The notes: a model not told the origin generated them from the letters alone. 64,000 nucleotides of DNA from Sphingobacterium sp. SRCM116780 (GCF_021442025.1 NZ_CP090446.1:3348001-3412000); one strand, 5' to 3'. Positions 37,289-45,748 are shown, counted from the stretch's first letter. Made by a program: numbers and translations.

Positions 37289-37570
37289 ATGTATAAAATA
37301 GTAAATATCCTTTTAATACTTTGTGGAACTATTCTATCATATGTTTCATTATGTATGTTTATGTTAAATGTTTTTAGAATTGAGCTGCCGTATCCTGGAG
37401 AATATAATCTAACAACATTTATTTTTCTATATTTGGCGTTTCCTGTTATAGCGTTTGTACAGAACAGGGTCTCTAAAAAATTAGGGTATTCAAAAAGTTT
37501 CTCTTTTCTTTTTTTCTTTTTTTGGACTATTGCTTTGTTTTGTATGGTATATGCTTTATTTCAGAAGTAG
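37289..37570 (+). CDS. small membrane protein, candidate immunity protein for the lipase-like RHS tip
   Basis: 93 residues with three predicted membrane spans: about 4-27 (IVNILLILCGTILSYVSLCMF), 42-57 (TTFIFLYLAFPVIAFV) and 69-90 (SFSFLFFFFWTIALFCMVYAL). I recognise no family. It begins 28 bases after the toxin stop and is AT-rich like other immunity genes. A membrane location would fit protection from a lipid-attacking toxin; this is inferred from position and topology only. Confidence 0.6.
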   Translation: MYKIVNILLILCGTILSYVSLCMFMLNVFRIELPYPGEYNLTTFIFLYLAFPVIAFVQNRVSKKLGYSKSFSFLFFFFWTIALFCMVYALFQK

Positions 37571-37576
37571 CTACCC

Positions 37577-37816
37577 CTCTGGTTTAAGTATTCGCTATTT
37601 CTGCGGTCACTTAAACCCAATAAAGCGAAGACTTTGTCTGGAAATAGATCAGAACAAATGAAATTAAAAACTGCACGAAGGTAACAAGATATAGATTTGT
37701 AGATATGGAAAGGAAGAAGTATGTCTCTATAACATTTATTTAGTGCTGTATTGTGGTCTAGAGACCTGATGGTCAAAAAAGGATTTAAGTGACCCGTTGG
37801 AACACTTAAACTAGAG
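37577..37816 (+). repeat. structured ~240-bp repeat element, copy 1
   Basis: The same element occurs at 39286-39524. Both ends carry a hairpin built on TTTAAGT: GGTTTAAGT/ACTTAAACC at the left, TTTAAGTG/CACTTAAA at the right. Inside are further stems, including GGTCT-AG-AGACC and AAAG-CGAAGA-CTTT. Comparing the copies, several stems change on both sides at once, which indicates conserved folding. It lies between the membrane immunity gene and an RHS-core fragment. It has no open frame of note. Confidence 0.75.
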
Positions 37817-37902
37817 GTATAAATAGTAAGTATCTTTATAATGGCAAGGAAACCGCTATGCGGTTCATGAGGTCAGCTAAAAGACAAATTATTTCCGAAT
37901 AA
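37817..37902 (+). pseudogene. RHS-core fragment interrupted by a 52-base insert
   Basis: 37817-37850 is identical to 36385-36418 in the RHS core (encoding INSKYLYNGKE in both). It is followed by 52 bases absent from the complete gene, starting with the hairpin AACCGC-TAT-GCGGTT. In frame the insert ends in TAA, directly followed by the ATG of the orphan tip (TAAATG). The fragment is a relic of the donor RHS core. Confidence 0.75.
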
Positions 37903-38745
37903 ATGCAAGCTGACCTGAATGTGGGTACGCATACCTTGGGAGCTACTTACTTTTTAGAAGGGGAGTTAGATTACGGAGCGAGGTTCTATGATGCGGAGAT
38001 TGGTCGGTGGAATGTGGTAGATCCGTTGGCAGATAAAATGAGGAGATATTCACCCTATGTGTATGGAAATAATAACCCTATTAGGTTTATTGATCCGGAT
38101 GGGATGTTGTCTCAATCTTTTATCGATAACCTTTTAAATACATCAAATGACGGTCAGACAACTTGGACTAATCAGGGTGATGGAAGTTTCTCTGATGGAA
38201 ATGGTAACAGTGTTGAAGAGCAAGATCCACCCAATCGTAAATCTGTTAAAATCAGAACAGGAGAACAGGTTTATAATAGAAGAGACAATCTATTAGGTCG
38301 TCTATGGGATTTTCTTGGGAATGAAAGAACCTATAAAGATACTGAGAATGGAAAAACATATACAGTTGATAGTGATGGGAAAATAAAGGGAGATTACAAT
38401 GGAGGAATTGCTGGTGAATTTATAAGCGGAGGGGGAGCATCGTCAATTGCGAAATATAACCCAGCTAAGTTGAAAACTTTGATTGCTACTGAAGAAGGAG
38501 CACAAGCAGCTGAGAAAATAACTTCTATAGCAGAGAAAATGAAGACTAATGATCCGTATATTTTTGCTAGACCTGTATACACATATGTTCATAAAGGGAA
38601 AACCTATATTTTAGACGGGCATCATCGGATCAAAGCAGCAATACAAAATAACCAAACGATTAATGTTGTGGAGTTAAATGCGGCACAGGCTCTTGATAAA
38701 TTTAAGAGTGTTGTTCAAGATATTCAGAAAGGATTATTTCAATGA
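37903..38745 (+). CDS. orphan RHS tip with ParB-like toxin domain
   Basis: 280 residues. Residues 1-41 repeat the end of the RHS core of the complete gene ([21 protein letters not shown]); at the DNA level I count one difference in about 123 bases. After [12 protein letters not shown] the sequence is unrelated to the complete gene. The last third has [19 protein letters not shown], the ParB/sulfiredoxin-like motif (D-G-H-H-R) found in nuclease-type toxins. It has no signal peptide or shell of its own, so it is probably a silent cassette that can replace the tip of the full RHS gene by recombination. It overlaps the next gene by four bases (ATGA). Confidence 0.8.
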   Translation: MQADLNVGTHTLGATYFLEGELDYGARFYDAEIGRWNVVDPLADKMRRYSPYVYGNNNPIRFIDPDGMLSQSFIDNLLNTSNDGQTTWTNQGDGSFSDGNGNSVEEQDPPNRKSVKIRTGEQVYNRRDNLLGRLWDFLGNERTYKDTENGKTYTVDSDGKIKGDYNGGIAGEFISGGGASSIAKYNPAKLKTLIATEEGAQAAEKITSIAEKMKTNDPYIFARPVYTYVHKGKTYILDGHHRIKAAIQNNQTINVVELNAAQALDKFKSVVQDIQKGLFQ

Positions 38746-39149
38746 AAAATATAGAAAACATAGTAGTTGATTATTACGAGTTTATACAAAACTATAAAGA
38801 TCTAATAAAAGAACAAAATAAGGATGAATCTTATTTTATTAAAGAGAGAAAAGGAGAGATTGGTGGGTATAAGTTCTGGTATCATGGCGCTGGATGTCGT
38901 CTTGAAAAAGAAGGAACTGCTTGTGAGTTTGACTATTTACCTGAAAATGGCTTTCCAGTAAAATTTACTAACTGGGAAATCTATGAATTTATTAATACCA
39001 GTAGAAAATGGCCTGAATTAAATCCTAATTTAGATGATATTCACATTTCTTTGATGGCATTAGTTCAACAAAACAAGCTTTTTCTTTTAGAGCTAGACGG
39101 CGTCAAATTTCCAGTTTTTCAAATGAAAGATGTAACTCTTTTCAATTAG
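38742..39149 (+). CDS. candidate immunity protein for the ParB-like RHS tip
   Basis: 135 residues, soluble, no signal peptide. The start overlaps the toxin stop, the usual arrangement for a cognate immunity gene. The central part [17 protein letters not shown] with [22 protein letters not shown] resembles the DUF6896 pattern as I remember it; that assignment is tentative. It probably binds and blocks the tip encoded just before it. Confidence 0.65.
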   Translation: MKNIENIVVDYYEFIQNYKDLIKEQNKDESYFIKERKGEIGGYKFWYHGAGCRLEKEGTACEFDYLPENGFPVKFTNWEIYEFINTSRKWPELNPNLDDIHISLMALVQQNKLFLLELDGVKFPVFQMKDVTLFN

Positions 39150-39195
39150 TTTGATAATTTTATTGGATTTAGGCAAATGATAAAACTTACAGAAA

Positions 39196-39282
39196 TATGT
39201 AGGCGGGATCGAATACAGCAAGCTGGGAGCAGCAGCAAGTGTGATCGAACGGATTGCTACAGAGGAAGGATTTTTACGGAAC
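39196..39282 (+). pseudogene. RHS-core fragment (decayed)
   Basis: About 87 bases match 36142-36227 of the RHS core at roughly nine in ten positions, encoding GIEYSKLGAAASVIERIA in the complete gene. The fragment is not joined to any open frame and stops where repeat element copy 2 begins. It is a relic of another RHS cassette. Confidence 0.75.
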
Positions 39283-39285
39283 CCT

Positions 39286-39524
39286 CTCTGGTTTAAGTGT
39301 TCGCTATTTCTTCGGTCATTTAAACCTGATATAAAACGAAGGTTTTGTCAGGAAATGGATAAGAACGGATGAAATTAGAAAATGCACGAAGGCGACAAGA
39401 TATATAGATACTGAAAGGAAGAAGTATGTACCTATAATATTTATGTAGTGCTGTATTTTGATCTGGAGATCTGGGAGCTAAACAGGATTTAAGTAACACA
39501 TTGGAATACTTAAACCAAAGGGGG
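39286..39524 (+). repeat. structured ~240-bp repeat element, copy 2
   Basis: Second copy of the element at 37577-37816, diverged at many positions but with the same stems. The right end hairpin is TTTAAGTA/TACTTAAA instead of TTTAAGTG/CACTTAAA; the internal stem is GATCT-GG-AGATC instead of GGTCT-AG-AGACC; the third stem has AAAAC/GTTTT. It lies between an RHS-core fragment and a decayed toxin. Confidence 0.75.
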
Positions 39525-39765
39525 ATTATATAGATTGGCTAATCGATCAAAGTTATGGTATTATTAAAATGGATGAACATATTGTTCATTTTGTAATTTA
39601 AGCATGGAGACAGTCTTGTAAACATAGTAGCTACGGGTTATCCAACTGGTAAATATCTAGCAAACCCATCCAAATGACCCTAAACTATCTGAAAGGCAAC
39701 AGGGAAGAGCTCCAAAAAAGAACGAATTAGAGAAGGATCAAAAAAGACAAAAAACGTCAAAATAA
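39525..39765 (+). pseudogene. frameshifted remnant of an RHS toxin domain
   Basis: Three consecutive pieces are in different frames: DYIDWLIDQSYGIIKMDEHI and following, then HGDSLVNIVATGYPTGKYLA, then LSERQQGRAPKKNELEKDQK ending at TAA 39763-39765. Joined, they read like one short, Lys-rich toxin C terminus. A hydrophobic strand followed by YPTGKYL is reminiscent of BECR-fold RNase toxins, but that is a guess. At least two frameshifts inactivate it. An intact immunity candidate follows 13 bases later. Confidence 0.6.
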
Positions 39766-39778
39766 TTGAAAAAGTAAT

Positions 39779-40141
39779 ATGGAATATTTAGCAAAAGATG
39801 ATAAATTAATGGATATTTTAGTAAATCAAGCATATTTGCCAAATGCTGTAATATCTAGTATTAATATATGTTTGATTGACGATGTCCTTTGTGTAGAAGT
39901 ATATTTTAAAATTCATAATTCGAAAGCAAAAGAAATGAAAATCATATTTCAGGTTGTCAAAGAATATGAGTTTAATTATAGTCATAACTCCTATTTTTAC
40001 AATATAGAAATGTTTAAGCTTTTAAAATATGATGGATTTTATTATATAAGTTTTGATCCATATGAAGATGATCTTTCGAAAAGATCGACAATGGATAATG
40101 ATTTAATTTTATTTGAACATTTTGAAGCTTATTCAAGTTAA
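39779..40141 (+). CDS. candidate immunity protein, cognate toxin decayed
   Basis: 120 residues, no signal peptide or membrane span, very AT-rich. I recognise no family. Its position directly after a frameshifted toxin remnant is that of a cognate immunity gene. An intact immunity gene after loss of the toxin would still protect against sister cells. Start ATG 39779 follows the remnant by 13 bases. Confidence 0.55.
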   Translation: MEYLAKDDKLMDILVNQAYLPNAVISSINICLIDDVLCVEVYFKIHNSKAKEMKIIFQVVKEYEFNYSHNSYFYNIEMFKLLKYDGFYYISFDPYEDDLSKRSTMDNDLILFEHFEAYSS

Positions 40142-40318
40142 GCGATAAAAATTATATTTCTATGTTCTCTTTTAATTTTTGGTGGATCATGATCCTGAAT
40201 TAGTGAAGATATATTTAATAGAGATGAATTATAAACTATATTGATCCACTTCGAAAGAGTGTTGTCTAATAATATTTAGGTTTAAAAAAACGAAAGGAAA
40301 ATATAAATTTTAGGAAGG

Positions 40319-40891
40319 ATGAAGTATGACTTTTACATTGTAGAACTTTGTTTTTCTGCGACCCTCTCAAATATTTTTGTTATAGGGGTAGAGAATGAAG
40401 ATGAAGATATTTTTTTAGTGGGTGAAGAAAGTCATATTATGGCCTTTTGTTCATTGGAAAATATTGTGAATTTTATTAATAATAGGAATACAGAAACTTT
40501 TCCATTCAATAAAAATAAGCTTGTTGACTATAAGCAATTATTTTCGAATGAAAGAGCTTATTACTCATTTACAGAAATTGAAGAGGTATTATTAAGAAAT
40601 GTGAAAATTGATAACATAGGAAAAGATGATGCAGGAATTTTGATTGTGGGTTATAACCTTATTTCGGACTACTTTTACCAAACAAAAAATGAAGAATGTT
40701 TATTACTTAGGAAAAACATAAATATGGATATGTTTTTTGACTATTGTTATTATAAATATTTTTGGAAGCAAGGAGAAGAGTGGTTAGAACTTGAGAAAAA
40801 ATTATCATCTTTTGATTATTCTGAATTTGTTAGAATTTTTAAAGAACTGATAAGTGTTTTTGAGAAAAGCATTAAAATAGTCCGTGTTTAA
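40319..40891 (+). CDS. hypothetical protein, further immunity candidate
   Basis: 190 residues, soluble, AT-rich and acidic in its first half (GVENEDEDIFLVGEE). I recognise no family. It is the last gene of the RHS cassette region, 177 bases after the previous immunity candidate. No toxin remnant was recognised in that gap. Base composition and position suggest an orphan immunity gene; the function is otherwise unknown. Confidence 0.5.
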   Translation: MKYDFYIVELCFSATLSNIFVIGVENEDEDIFLVGEESHIMAFCSLENIVNFINNRNTETFPFNKNKLVDYKQLFSNERAYYSFTEIEEVLLRNVKIDNIGKDDAGILIVGYNLISDYFYQTKNEECLLLRKNINMDMFFDYCYYKYFWKQGEEWLELEKKLSSFDYSEFVRIFKELISVFEKSIKIVRV

Positions 40892-40940
40892 TACAACAGG
40901 GTCCAACTTTTATCAGATTGGACCTTATTGTGTTATCTAA

Positions 40941-41627
40941 TTAGTTTCGTCTGTTCAGAGCTGGCAACGTATCTATCTTATTAAACTTCGGATTATAGGG
41001 TGCCACGATTACTTCCCCCATTAATTCTATCACTTCTTCCAGTTCTATCTTCAATGGGGTATTCTTCGATGTATTGGGACTAATTTCTTTTATTTCATAG
41101 CCAATATGGGCAAACTTTAATTTCAGATCTTTATGTTTTATTTCCTTTGGTATTTTTAGGCTAAAGCGTCCTTCATCGTCTGTAGCGATGAGGTCTTTCG
41201 TTAAATTGTTGGACACCATTACTCCGATTAATGGTTTTTTAGACGTATCGGTAATAGATCCGGTAATGGTAATGCTATCTTTTGTATCCCTTTGTTCTTT
41301 GGAATTGTCAAATAGTGCATTTTTTGTTTGGGTTTCTGCTTTTGCAAATTTTGCAAACAAAAGTCCAGATATGATGAATCCCAAACGGAGTTTGGAGAAG
41401 TGTAGCCAGCTCCAAAGATTAGGTTTATATGTTGTCTTCGATTGAGAAGGCAATATTCTGCCACATACTTTTGTATTGGAATTTTGGATGTAGGTAATGA
41501 TATCATCCGTTTTCCAATTTGTAAAATCCATTACTTCGGTTTGACATTTCGAACAGTGCTTCCCTTTGGAAGTCGGCGACATCGTGTTCCAACTTTCAGA
41601 ACATGTGTTTGGTATTTCAATTGACAT
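40941..41627 (-). CDS. carboxypeptidase-like regulatory domain protein with N-terminal Cys/His motif
   Basis: 228 residues. The N-terminal part has Cys9, then GKHCSKCQTEVMDFTNW, a zinc-binding-like pattern common in small Bacteroidota proteins. One hydrophobic segment follows (about 79-97, LRLGFIISGLLFAKFAKA). The C-terminal part is a CarboxypepD_reg domain (VITGSITDTSKKPLIGVMVS pattern, then ATDDEGRFSLKIP). This layout suggests an inner-membrane protein with the beta-sandwich in the periplasm. The role is unknown. It lies 25 bases after the next gene upstream on the same strand. Confidence 0.7.
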   Translation of the reverse strand: MSIEIPNTCSESWNTMSPTSKGKHCSKCQTEVMDFTNWKTDDIITYIQNSNTKVCGRILPSQSKTTYKPNLWSWLHFSKLRLGFIISGLLFAKFAKAETQTKNALFDNSKEQRDTKDSITITGSITDTSKKPLIGVMVSNNLTKDLIATDDEGRFSLKIPKEIKHKDLKLKFAHIGYEIKEISPNTSKNTPLKIELEEVIELMGEVIVAPYNPKFNKIDTLPALNRRN

Positions 41628-41652
41628 TTTTAGCGCTACGGTTATGACAGAT

Positions 41653-42018
41653 TTACTTCGTTTTAAGCTTTTTTATTGGAGAGTCTTGACGAAAATACCG
41701 CAGACTATCTTGATAAGACGGTACCTTCAAACTATCTGGCTTAATTCTTCCTTTTTTATCTTTGTAAATATTGGGAATGGAATTATCCAACGAATTGGGC
41801 ATTGGAACCGTAGAATTATCATTGAAATTCTTATTTTTCATATGATAATGCACAGTGGAGTCAACAGGTAATCTCAAATTAGGCATTTTGGATTCTTTCG
41901 ATTGATTTCTAGTTCCTCGGAATGTAATGGACGAACGACTTGTATCTTTTTTCTGCTCTTGACCCAATGCTATTAAAAATATTCCTGAGAAACAAATTGA
42001 CATGCATATCTTTTTCAT
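41653..42018 (-). CDS. small secreted hypothetical protein
   Basis: 121 residues with a signal peptide (MKKICMSICFSGIFLIALGQ). The mature part is polar, rich in Lys, Asn and Ser, with no recognised domain. It is probably co-transcribed with the gene at 40941-41627 and is divergent from the histidine kinase gene. Confidence 0.6.
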   Translation of the reverse strand: MKKICMSICFSGIFLIALGQEQKKDTSRSSITFRGTRNQSKESKMPNLRLPVDSTVHYHMKNKNFNDNSTVPMPNSLDNSIPNIYKDKKGRIKPDSLKVPSYQDSLRYFRQDSPIKKLKTK

Positions 42019-42127
42019 AATTTCAACCAGTTAGAATATATGCTCTAATTTACAGTTAAATACCTTTAAATAAAACAATAAGCTTGTTAAACATTGTTAA
42101 AACCAATCAAATCAACTAAAGCATTTA

Positions 42128-42135
42128 TATATTTG
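42128..42135 (+). promoter_or_regulatory. -7 box directly before the histidine kinase gene
   Basis: TATATTTG matches TAnnTTTG and ends six bases before the ATG at 42142, so transcription would start almost at the start codon. No TTTG at -33 was found. Confidence 0.4.
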
Positions 42136-42141
42136 TAACAA

Positions 42142-43980
42142 ATGAGAAAAAGAAGCATAGTTTTAATCATTAGCCTGATGACCCTTGCCCTATTAGGGGT
42201 GGCGGCTATGCAATTCTATTTTATACGAGAATCTTATCGTCAAAAATCGCAGCTTTTTGATGAATCGGTCAATGCTTCATTAACCGCTGTTGCAGGTAAA
42301 ATAGAGCGTCGTGAGGTTGTTGATTTTGCGAAAGTGCAGCAGCAAACGAATATCAAGAAATATCAATTCGAACAAGAAAAACAAAGACACTTAGCGGAAC
42401 TGTTAAAACTGCAACGAGAGGTTGAACAACTCCGGGCTGATCAATATGCCATAAAGGAAAAATTTAAAGAAGCAGAAGACCAGTTAAAAGAAACATTTCC
42501 AAGTGTAATTTCTATTGAGAATTCTTTTTATGAAACGTACATCAATCGTAAAAGTAAAGAAAACGTACTGAGTATTGATGTCATTAAGTACAACAGCCCT
42601 GACCATTTTGTGAAAGAATATGTGGAGATAGGGGCCACAAAATTTTTACCAAAAGTAAATGCTAAAGATGATAGTGCTCGATTTGTTATTCCTACTATCG
42701 ACCCTGTTTTAAAAAAAGCTATCGAATATAAAATTGCCACTTTACCACCACGATCGGATAAGAATATTTCTAAAAAAATAATAGAAATCGAAAACAAGCT
42801 TGAAAAGATGAGTGGTCAAAGCTTGATCGGTTCAGGAAAAAATGTCTTTGACACCATCGCAGCAATTGGAGGTAAGAGAAGTGGAATCGTTGAGGATGTG
42901 GCCATTGGTTTGGAATTATCAAAACGTCCGTTTAGAGATCGTTTAAACATTAATCTCATCCAAGATTTGTTAAAGGAAGAATTGGCGACAAGAGATATAA
43001 AATATCCTTTTAATATTGAAGTTCGGGATAGCAGTAATATTGTTTTCAATATTCAGACCATCAACAACATTCATAATCCAAATAAAATAACACGTTATTC
43101 AACGGCACTTTTCAAAGGTGATATTGGTGCTCCTCCAGGGAAATTAAGTGTATACTTTCCACGAAAAAGCGCTATCATCGTCGATAATATGAGCTATCTT
43201 CTTTTACCAACTTTAGCCTTATTTTTTTTACTAATTGGTTGTTTTGCCTATACCCTCTTGATTATATTTAGACAGAAAAAAGTTTCAGAAATGAAGACTG
43301 ATTTCATTAATAATATGACGCATGAATTCAAAACTCCTGTTGCGACTATTATGATTGCTAGTGAATCTTTACGCGATCCGGAGATCATTTCTGATGAGCG
43401 AAGAGTGAAACGTTTAGCAAATATCATCTACGATGAAAATGTGCGGTTGGGAAATCATATTGAACGTGTTTTAGATATTGCCCGTCTGGAGAAAGAAACC
43501 TTGAAACTAGAAAAAACTGCTATTCATATCAATGACTTATTATCAGCAGTACTCGATAGCATGCAACTCCAATTGCAAAAGGTTGGTGGTATTTTTGAAC
43601 ATCATTTAGACGCAAAAAACGATGTTGTTGTTGGAGATGAGCTTCATCTGTCGAACGTTTTTTTCAATTTGGTTGACAACGCCATCAAATACAGCAAGGA
43701 AAATCCACATATCATTGTAAAAACAAAAAATTCCAAAGATAATATTCAAATCTCGATCATTGATAACGGTATTGGGATGTCGAAAGACTATTTACTAAAA
43801 ATATTTGATCAGTTTTATCGCATTCCTACAGGAAACATTCATAATGTAAAAGGTTTTGGCTTGGGGCTTTCTTATGTGTATGACATCATCAAAAGAATGA
43901 ATGGAAAAATCACTGTAAAAAGTGATAAGGATAAGGGCACGCAGTTTGATATTACGCTGCCTATAAAAATTAAAAATTAA
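42142..43980 (+). CDS. sensor histidine kinase (RprX-like)
   Basis: 612 residues. Membrane span 1 (about 6-27), a periplasmic region with a coiled coil (about 75-125), span 2 (about 355-375), then the kinase. His394 in NNMTHEFKTPVATIM is the phosphorylation site. The ATPase domain has NLVDNAIKYSKENP, IDNGIGM and GFGLGLSYVYDI. It phosphorylates the response regulator encoded 55 bases downstream. The pair resembles Bacteroidota RprX/RprY systems in length and layout; the signal is unknown. Confidence 0.9.
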   Translation: MRKRSIVLIISLMTLALLGVAAMQFYFIRESYRQKSQLFDESVNASLTAVAGKIERREVVDFAKVQQQTNIKKYQFEQEKQRHLAELLKLQREVEQLRADQYAIKEKFKEAEDQLKETFPSVISIENSFYETYINRKSKENVLSIDVIKYNSPDHFVKEYVEIGATKFLPKVNAKDDSARFVIPTIDPVLKKAIEYKIATLPPRSDKNISKKIIEIENKLEKMSGQSLIGSGKNVFDTIAAIGGKRSGIVEDVAIGLELSKRPFRDRLNINLIQDLLKEELATRDIKYPFNIEVRDSSNIVFNIQTINNIHNPNKITRYSTALFKGDIGAPPGKLSVYFPRKSAIIVDNMSYLLLPTLALFFLLIGCFAYTLLIIFRQKKVSEMKTDFINNMTHEFKTPVATIMIASESLRDPEIISDERRVKRLANIIYDENVRLGNHIERVLDIARLEKETLKLEKTAIHINDLLSAVLDSMQLQLQKVGGIFEHHLDAKNDVVVGDELHLSNVFFNLVDNAIKYSKENPHIIVKTKNSKDNIQISIIDNGIGMSKDYLLKIFDQFYRIPTGNIHNVKGFGLGLSYVYDIIKRMNGKITVKSDKDKGTQFDITLPIKIKN

Positions 43981-44035
43981 AAAAGATATTAAATTTCGTA
44001 TATTATCATCAATATTCGAACAAAAACAGAAGAAT

Positions 44036-44725
44036 ATGCAGAAGATACTATTAGCAGAAGACGATCCAAACTTAGGGGATTTATTAAAAGATTATTTAGA
44101 ACTTAAAGGTAAATTTGATGTCACACTTTGCACTGATGGTGAAGAGGCTGTGAATCAGTTTCGCAAAAGCACATATGATCTTTGCATCCTGGATGTCATG
44201 ATGCCAAAAAAAGATGGCTTTACTGTAGGTCGAGAAATAAGAAAAATAAACAATACAACTCCTATTATTTTCGCTACCGCGAAAGGCATGATGGAAGATA
44301 AGACGGAAGCTTTTGAACTTGGTGGGGATGATTATATTATCAAACCTTTTCGTGTCGAAGAACTTCTACTACGCATCAATGCTTTACTCAAACGCATAGT
44401 AAGAGAAAAAGATGATCAGGTTGTCAGCGATAAATTTGAAATCGGTGAATATTTCTTCGATTATACGAGTCAACAAATTGCCCACAAAGGACTTCAACAA
44501 AAGCTATCGACAAAAGAGGCTGAATTACTTCGACTACTTTGTTTAAAGAAAAATGATGTCTTAACTCGAGAGGAGGCATTGTTAAAAATATGGCATGATG
44601 ACAACTACTTCACTGGGAGAAGTATGGATGTTTTTTTAAGTAAGTTACGTAAGTATCTTCGAGATGATCCTAAAGTTGAAATTGTTAATGTGCATGGCAA
44701 AGGTTACAAATTATTAGTAAGCTAA
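44036..44725 (+). CDS. OmpR-family response regulator (RprY-like)
   Basis: 229 residues. Receiver domain with KILLAEDDPN, phospho-acceptor Asp53 in CILDVMMPKKDG, and the conserved Lys in DYIIKPF. A winged-helix DNA-binding domain (about 130-228) includes LTREEALLKIWHDDNYFTGR and RSMDVFLSKLRKYL. It is the partner of the kinase at 42142-43980. A terminator follows directly. Confidence 0.94.
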   Translation: MQKILLAEDDPNLGDLLKDYLELKGKFDVTLCTDGEEAVNQFRKSTYDLCILDVMMPKKDGFTVGREIRKINNTTPIIFATAKGMMEDKTEAFELGGDDYIIKPFRVEELLLRINALLKRIVREKDDQVVSDKFEIGEYFFDYTSQQIAHKGLQQKLSTKEAELLRLLCLKKNDVLTREEALLKIWHDDNYFTGRSMDVFLSKLRKYLRDDPKVEIVNVHGKGYKLLVS

Positions 44726-44751
44726 AAAGAGATGTATCAGCATCTCTTTTC
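44725..44751 (+). terminator. terminator after the response regulator gene
   Basis: AAAAGAGATG (44725-44734) and CATCTCTTTT (44741-44750) form a perfect 10-bp stem with a 6-base loop. The stem begins on the last base of the stop codon. Confidence 0.8.
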
Positions 44752-44752
44752 T

Positions 44753-44778
44753 AGATATGAGACACAAGATATGAGACA
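44753..44778. repeat. 12-bp direct repeat AGATATGAGACA
   Basis: AGATATGAGACA occurs at 44753-44764 and again at 44767-44778, two bases apart, in the 93-base gap before the PAP2 gene. It may be a short intergenic tandem repeat of this lineage. Confidence 0.6.
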
Positions 44779-44818
44779 AATAAAAAGTTTCAAATCTCCC
44801 ATCTATTAATATCCCAAT

Positions 44819-45592
44819 ATGAAAATAAAATTATCCTTTGTTATCTTTCTTTATTTATGTTTAGGCTTTATCGGTCTAGAGGTTTATGCACAAGAAAACA
44901 TTGTTGTCAACGATTCTATTGCTCATCAAACGATCTTTCAAAAAATACCTTATAAGCAAATTGTCGTACCAGCGGCTTTGATGACATATGGAATTATCTC
45001 CTTGAACAGCCCTTATTTAAAGCATAAAAATGAGCAGATAAACGATGGGATTAACAATGATCCGTCAAAGACATTCAAGATCGATAATGTAACGCTATTT
45101 ATTCCTTCTGCTGCGGTATATGGTCTTGATCTAATTGGTGTAAAAAGTAAGCACAATTTTAAAGAACGTTTATTTGTTAGTGCTGTTTCACATGCCATTA
45201 CCTTGTCAACAGTTTACGCCATTAAACATACAACCCCAACTTGGAGACCTGATCTTGCTGATCAAGAATCCTTTCCTTCAGGACATACTGCAGTAGCTTT
45301 TACTGGTGCTGAAATGTTATGGCAAGAGTATAAAGACCAATCTATTTGGTATGGAATTGCCGGTTACACGATCGCTGCAGGAACAGGCTATCTGAGAATG
45401 TACAACCACAAACATTGGTTTTCCGATGTTGCCATGGGCGCAGGTATTGGTATGATGGGTACCAAGATTGCTTATTGGTTGTTACCTTTAGTGGATAAAC
45501 ATTTACAGTCGAACACATCCACTTCTTTAACAATGGTCGCTCCGTTTTATAATGGAAAACAAGCTGGTCTTGTGACAAGTTTTCAGTTTTAA
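44819..45592 (+). CDS. PAP2-family phosphatase, exported
   Basis: 257 residues with a signal peptide (MKIKLSFVIFLYLCLGFIGL, ending VYAQ). All three acid-phosphatase motifs are visible: KHTTPTWRPD (K-x6-RP), FPSGH, and LRMYNHKHWFSD (R-x5-H-x3-D pattern). The family removes phosphate from lipid phosphates such as phosphatidic acid or undecaprenyl diphosphate. The substrate cannot be told here. It stands alone between a terminator and the metE riboswitch. Confidence 0.85.
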   Translation: MKIKLSFVIFLYLCLGFIGLEVYAQENIVVNDSIAHQTIFQKIPYKQIVVPAALMTYGIISLNSPYLKHKNEQINDGINNDPSKTFKIDNVTLFIPSAAVYGLDLIGVKSKHNFKERLFVSAVSHAITLSTVYAIKHTTPTWRPDLADQESFPSGHTAVAFTGAEMLWQEYKDQSIWYGIAGYTIAAGTGYLRMYNHKHWFSDVAMGAGIGMMGTKIAYWLLPLVDKHLQSNTSTSLTMVAPFYNGKQAGLVTSFQF

Positions 45593-45748
45593 TGCGTGAC
45601 AATATTCTCCTCCTTCTATCCTATCCATATTTCTGTTTAGAAAGAAAAACCTAACCTGTTGATCGTATTTTCGTTGCTTAGACTATAAGATCGTTTCTAA
45701 AAATTAAAAAAAATTTGTTTTTATAAAAGTAATTCCGATATTTACAGC

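Noticed and set aside
37577-37816. Repeat element as a group II intron
   Set aside because: It is far too short, and I could not find a domain V-like helix or reverse transcriptase; the folded-repeat description is kept instead.
40184-40195. Palindrome GGATCATGATCC between the two last immunity candidates
   Set aside because: Isolated and short; chance occurrence is likely and nothing nearby gives it a role.
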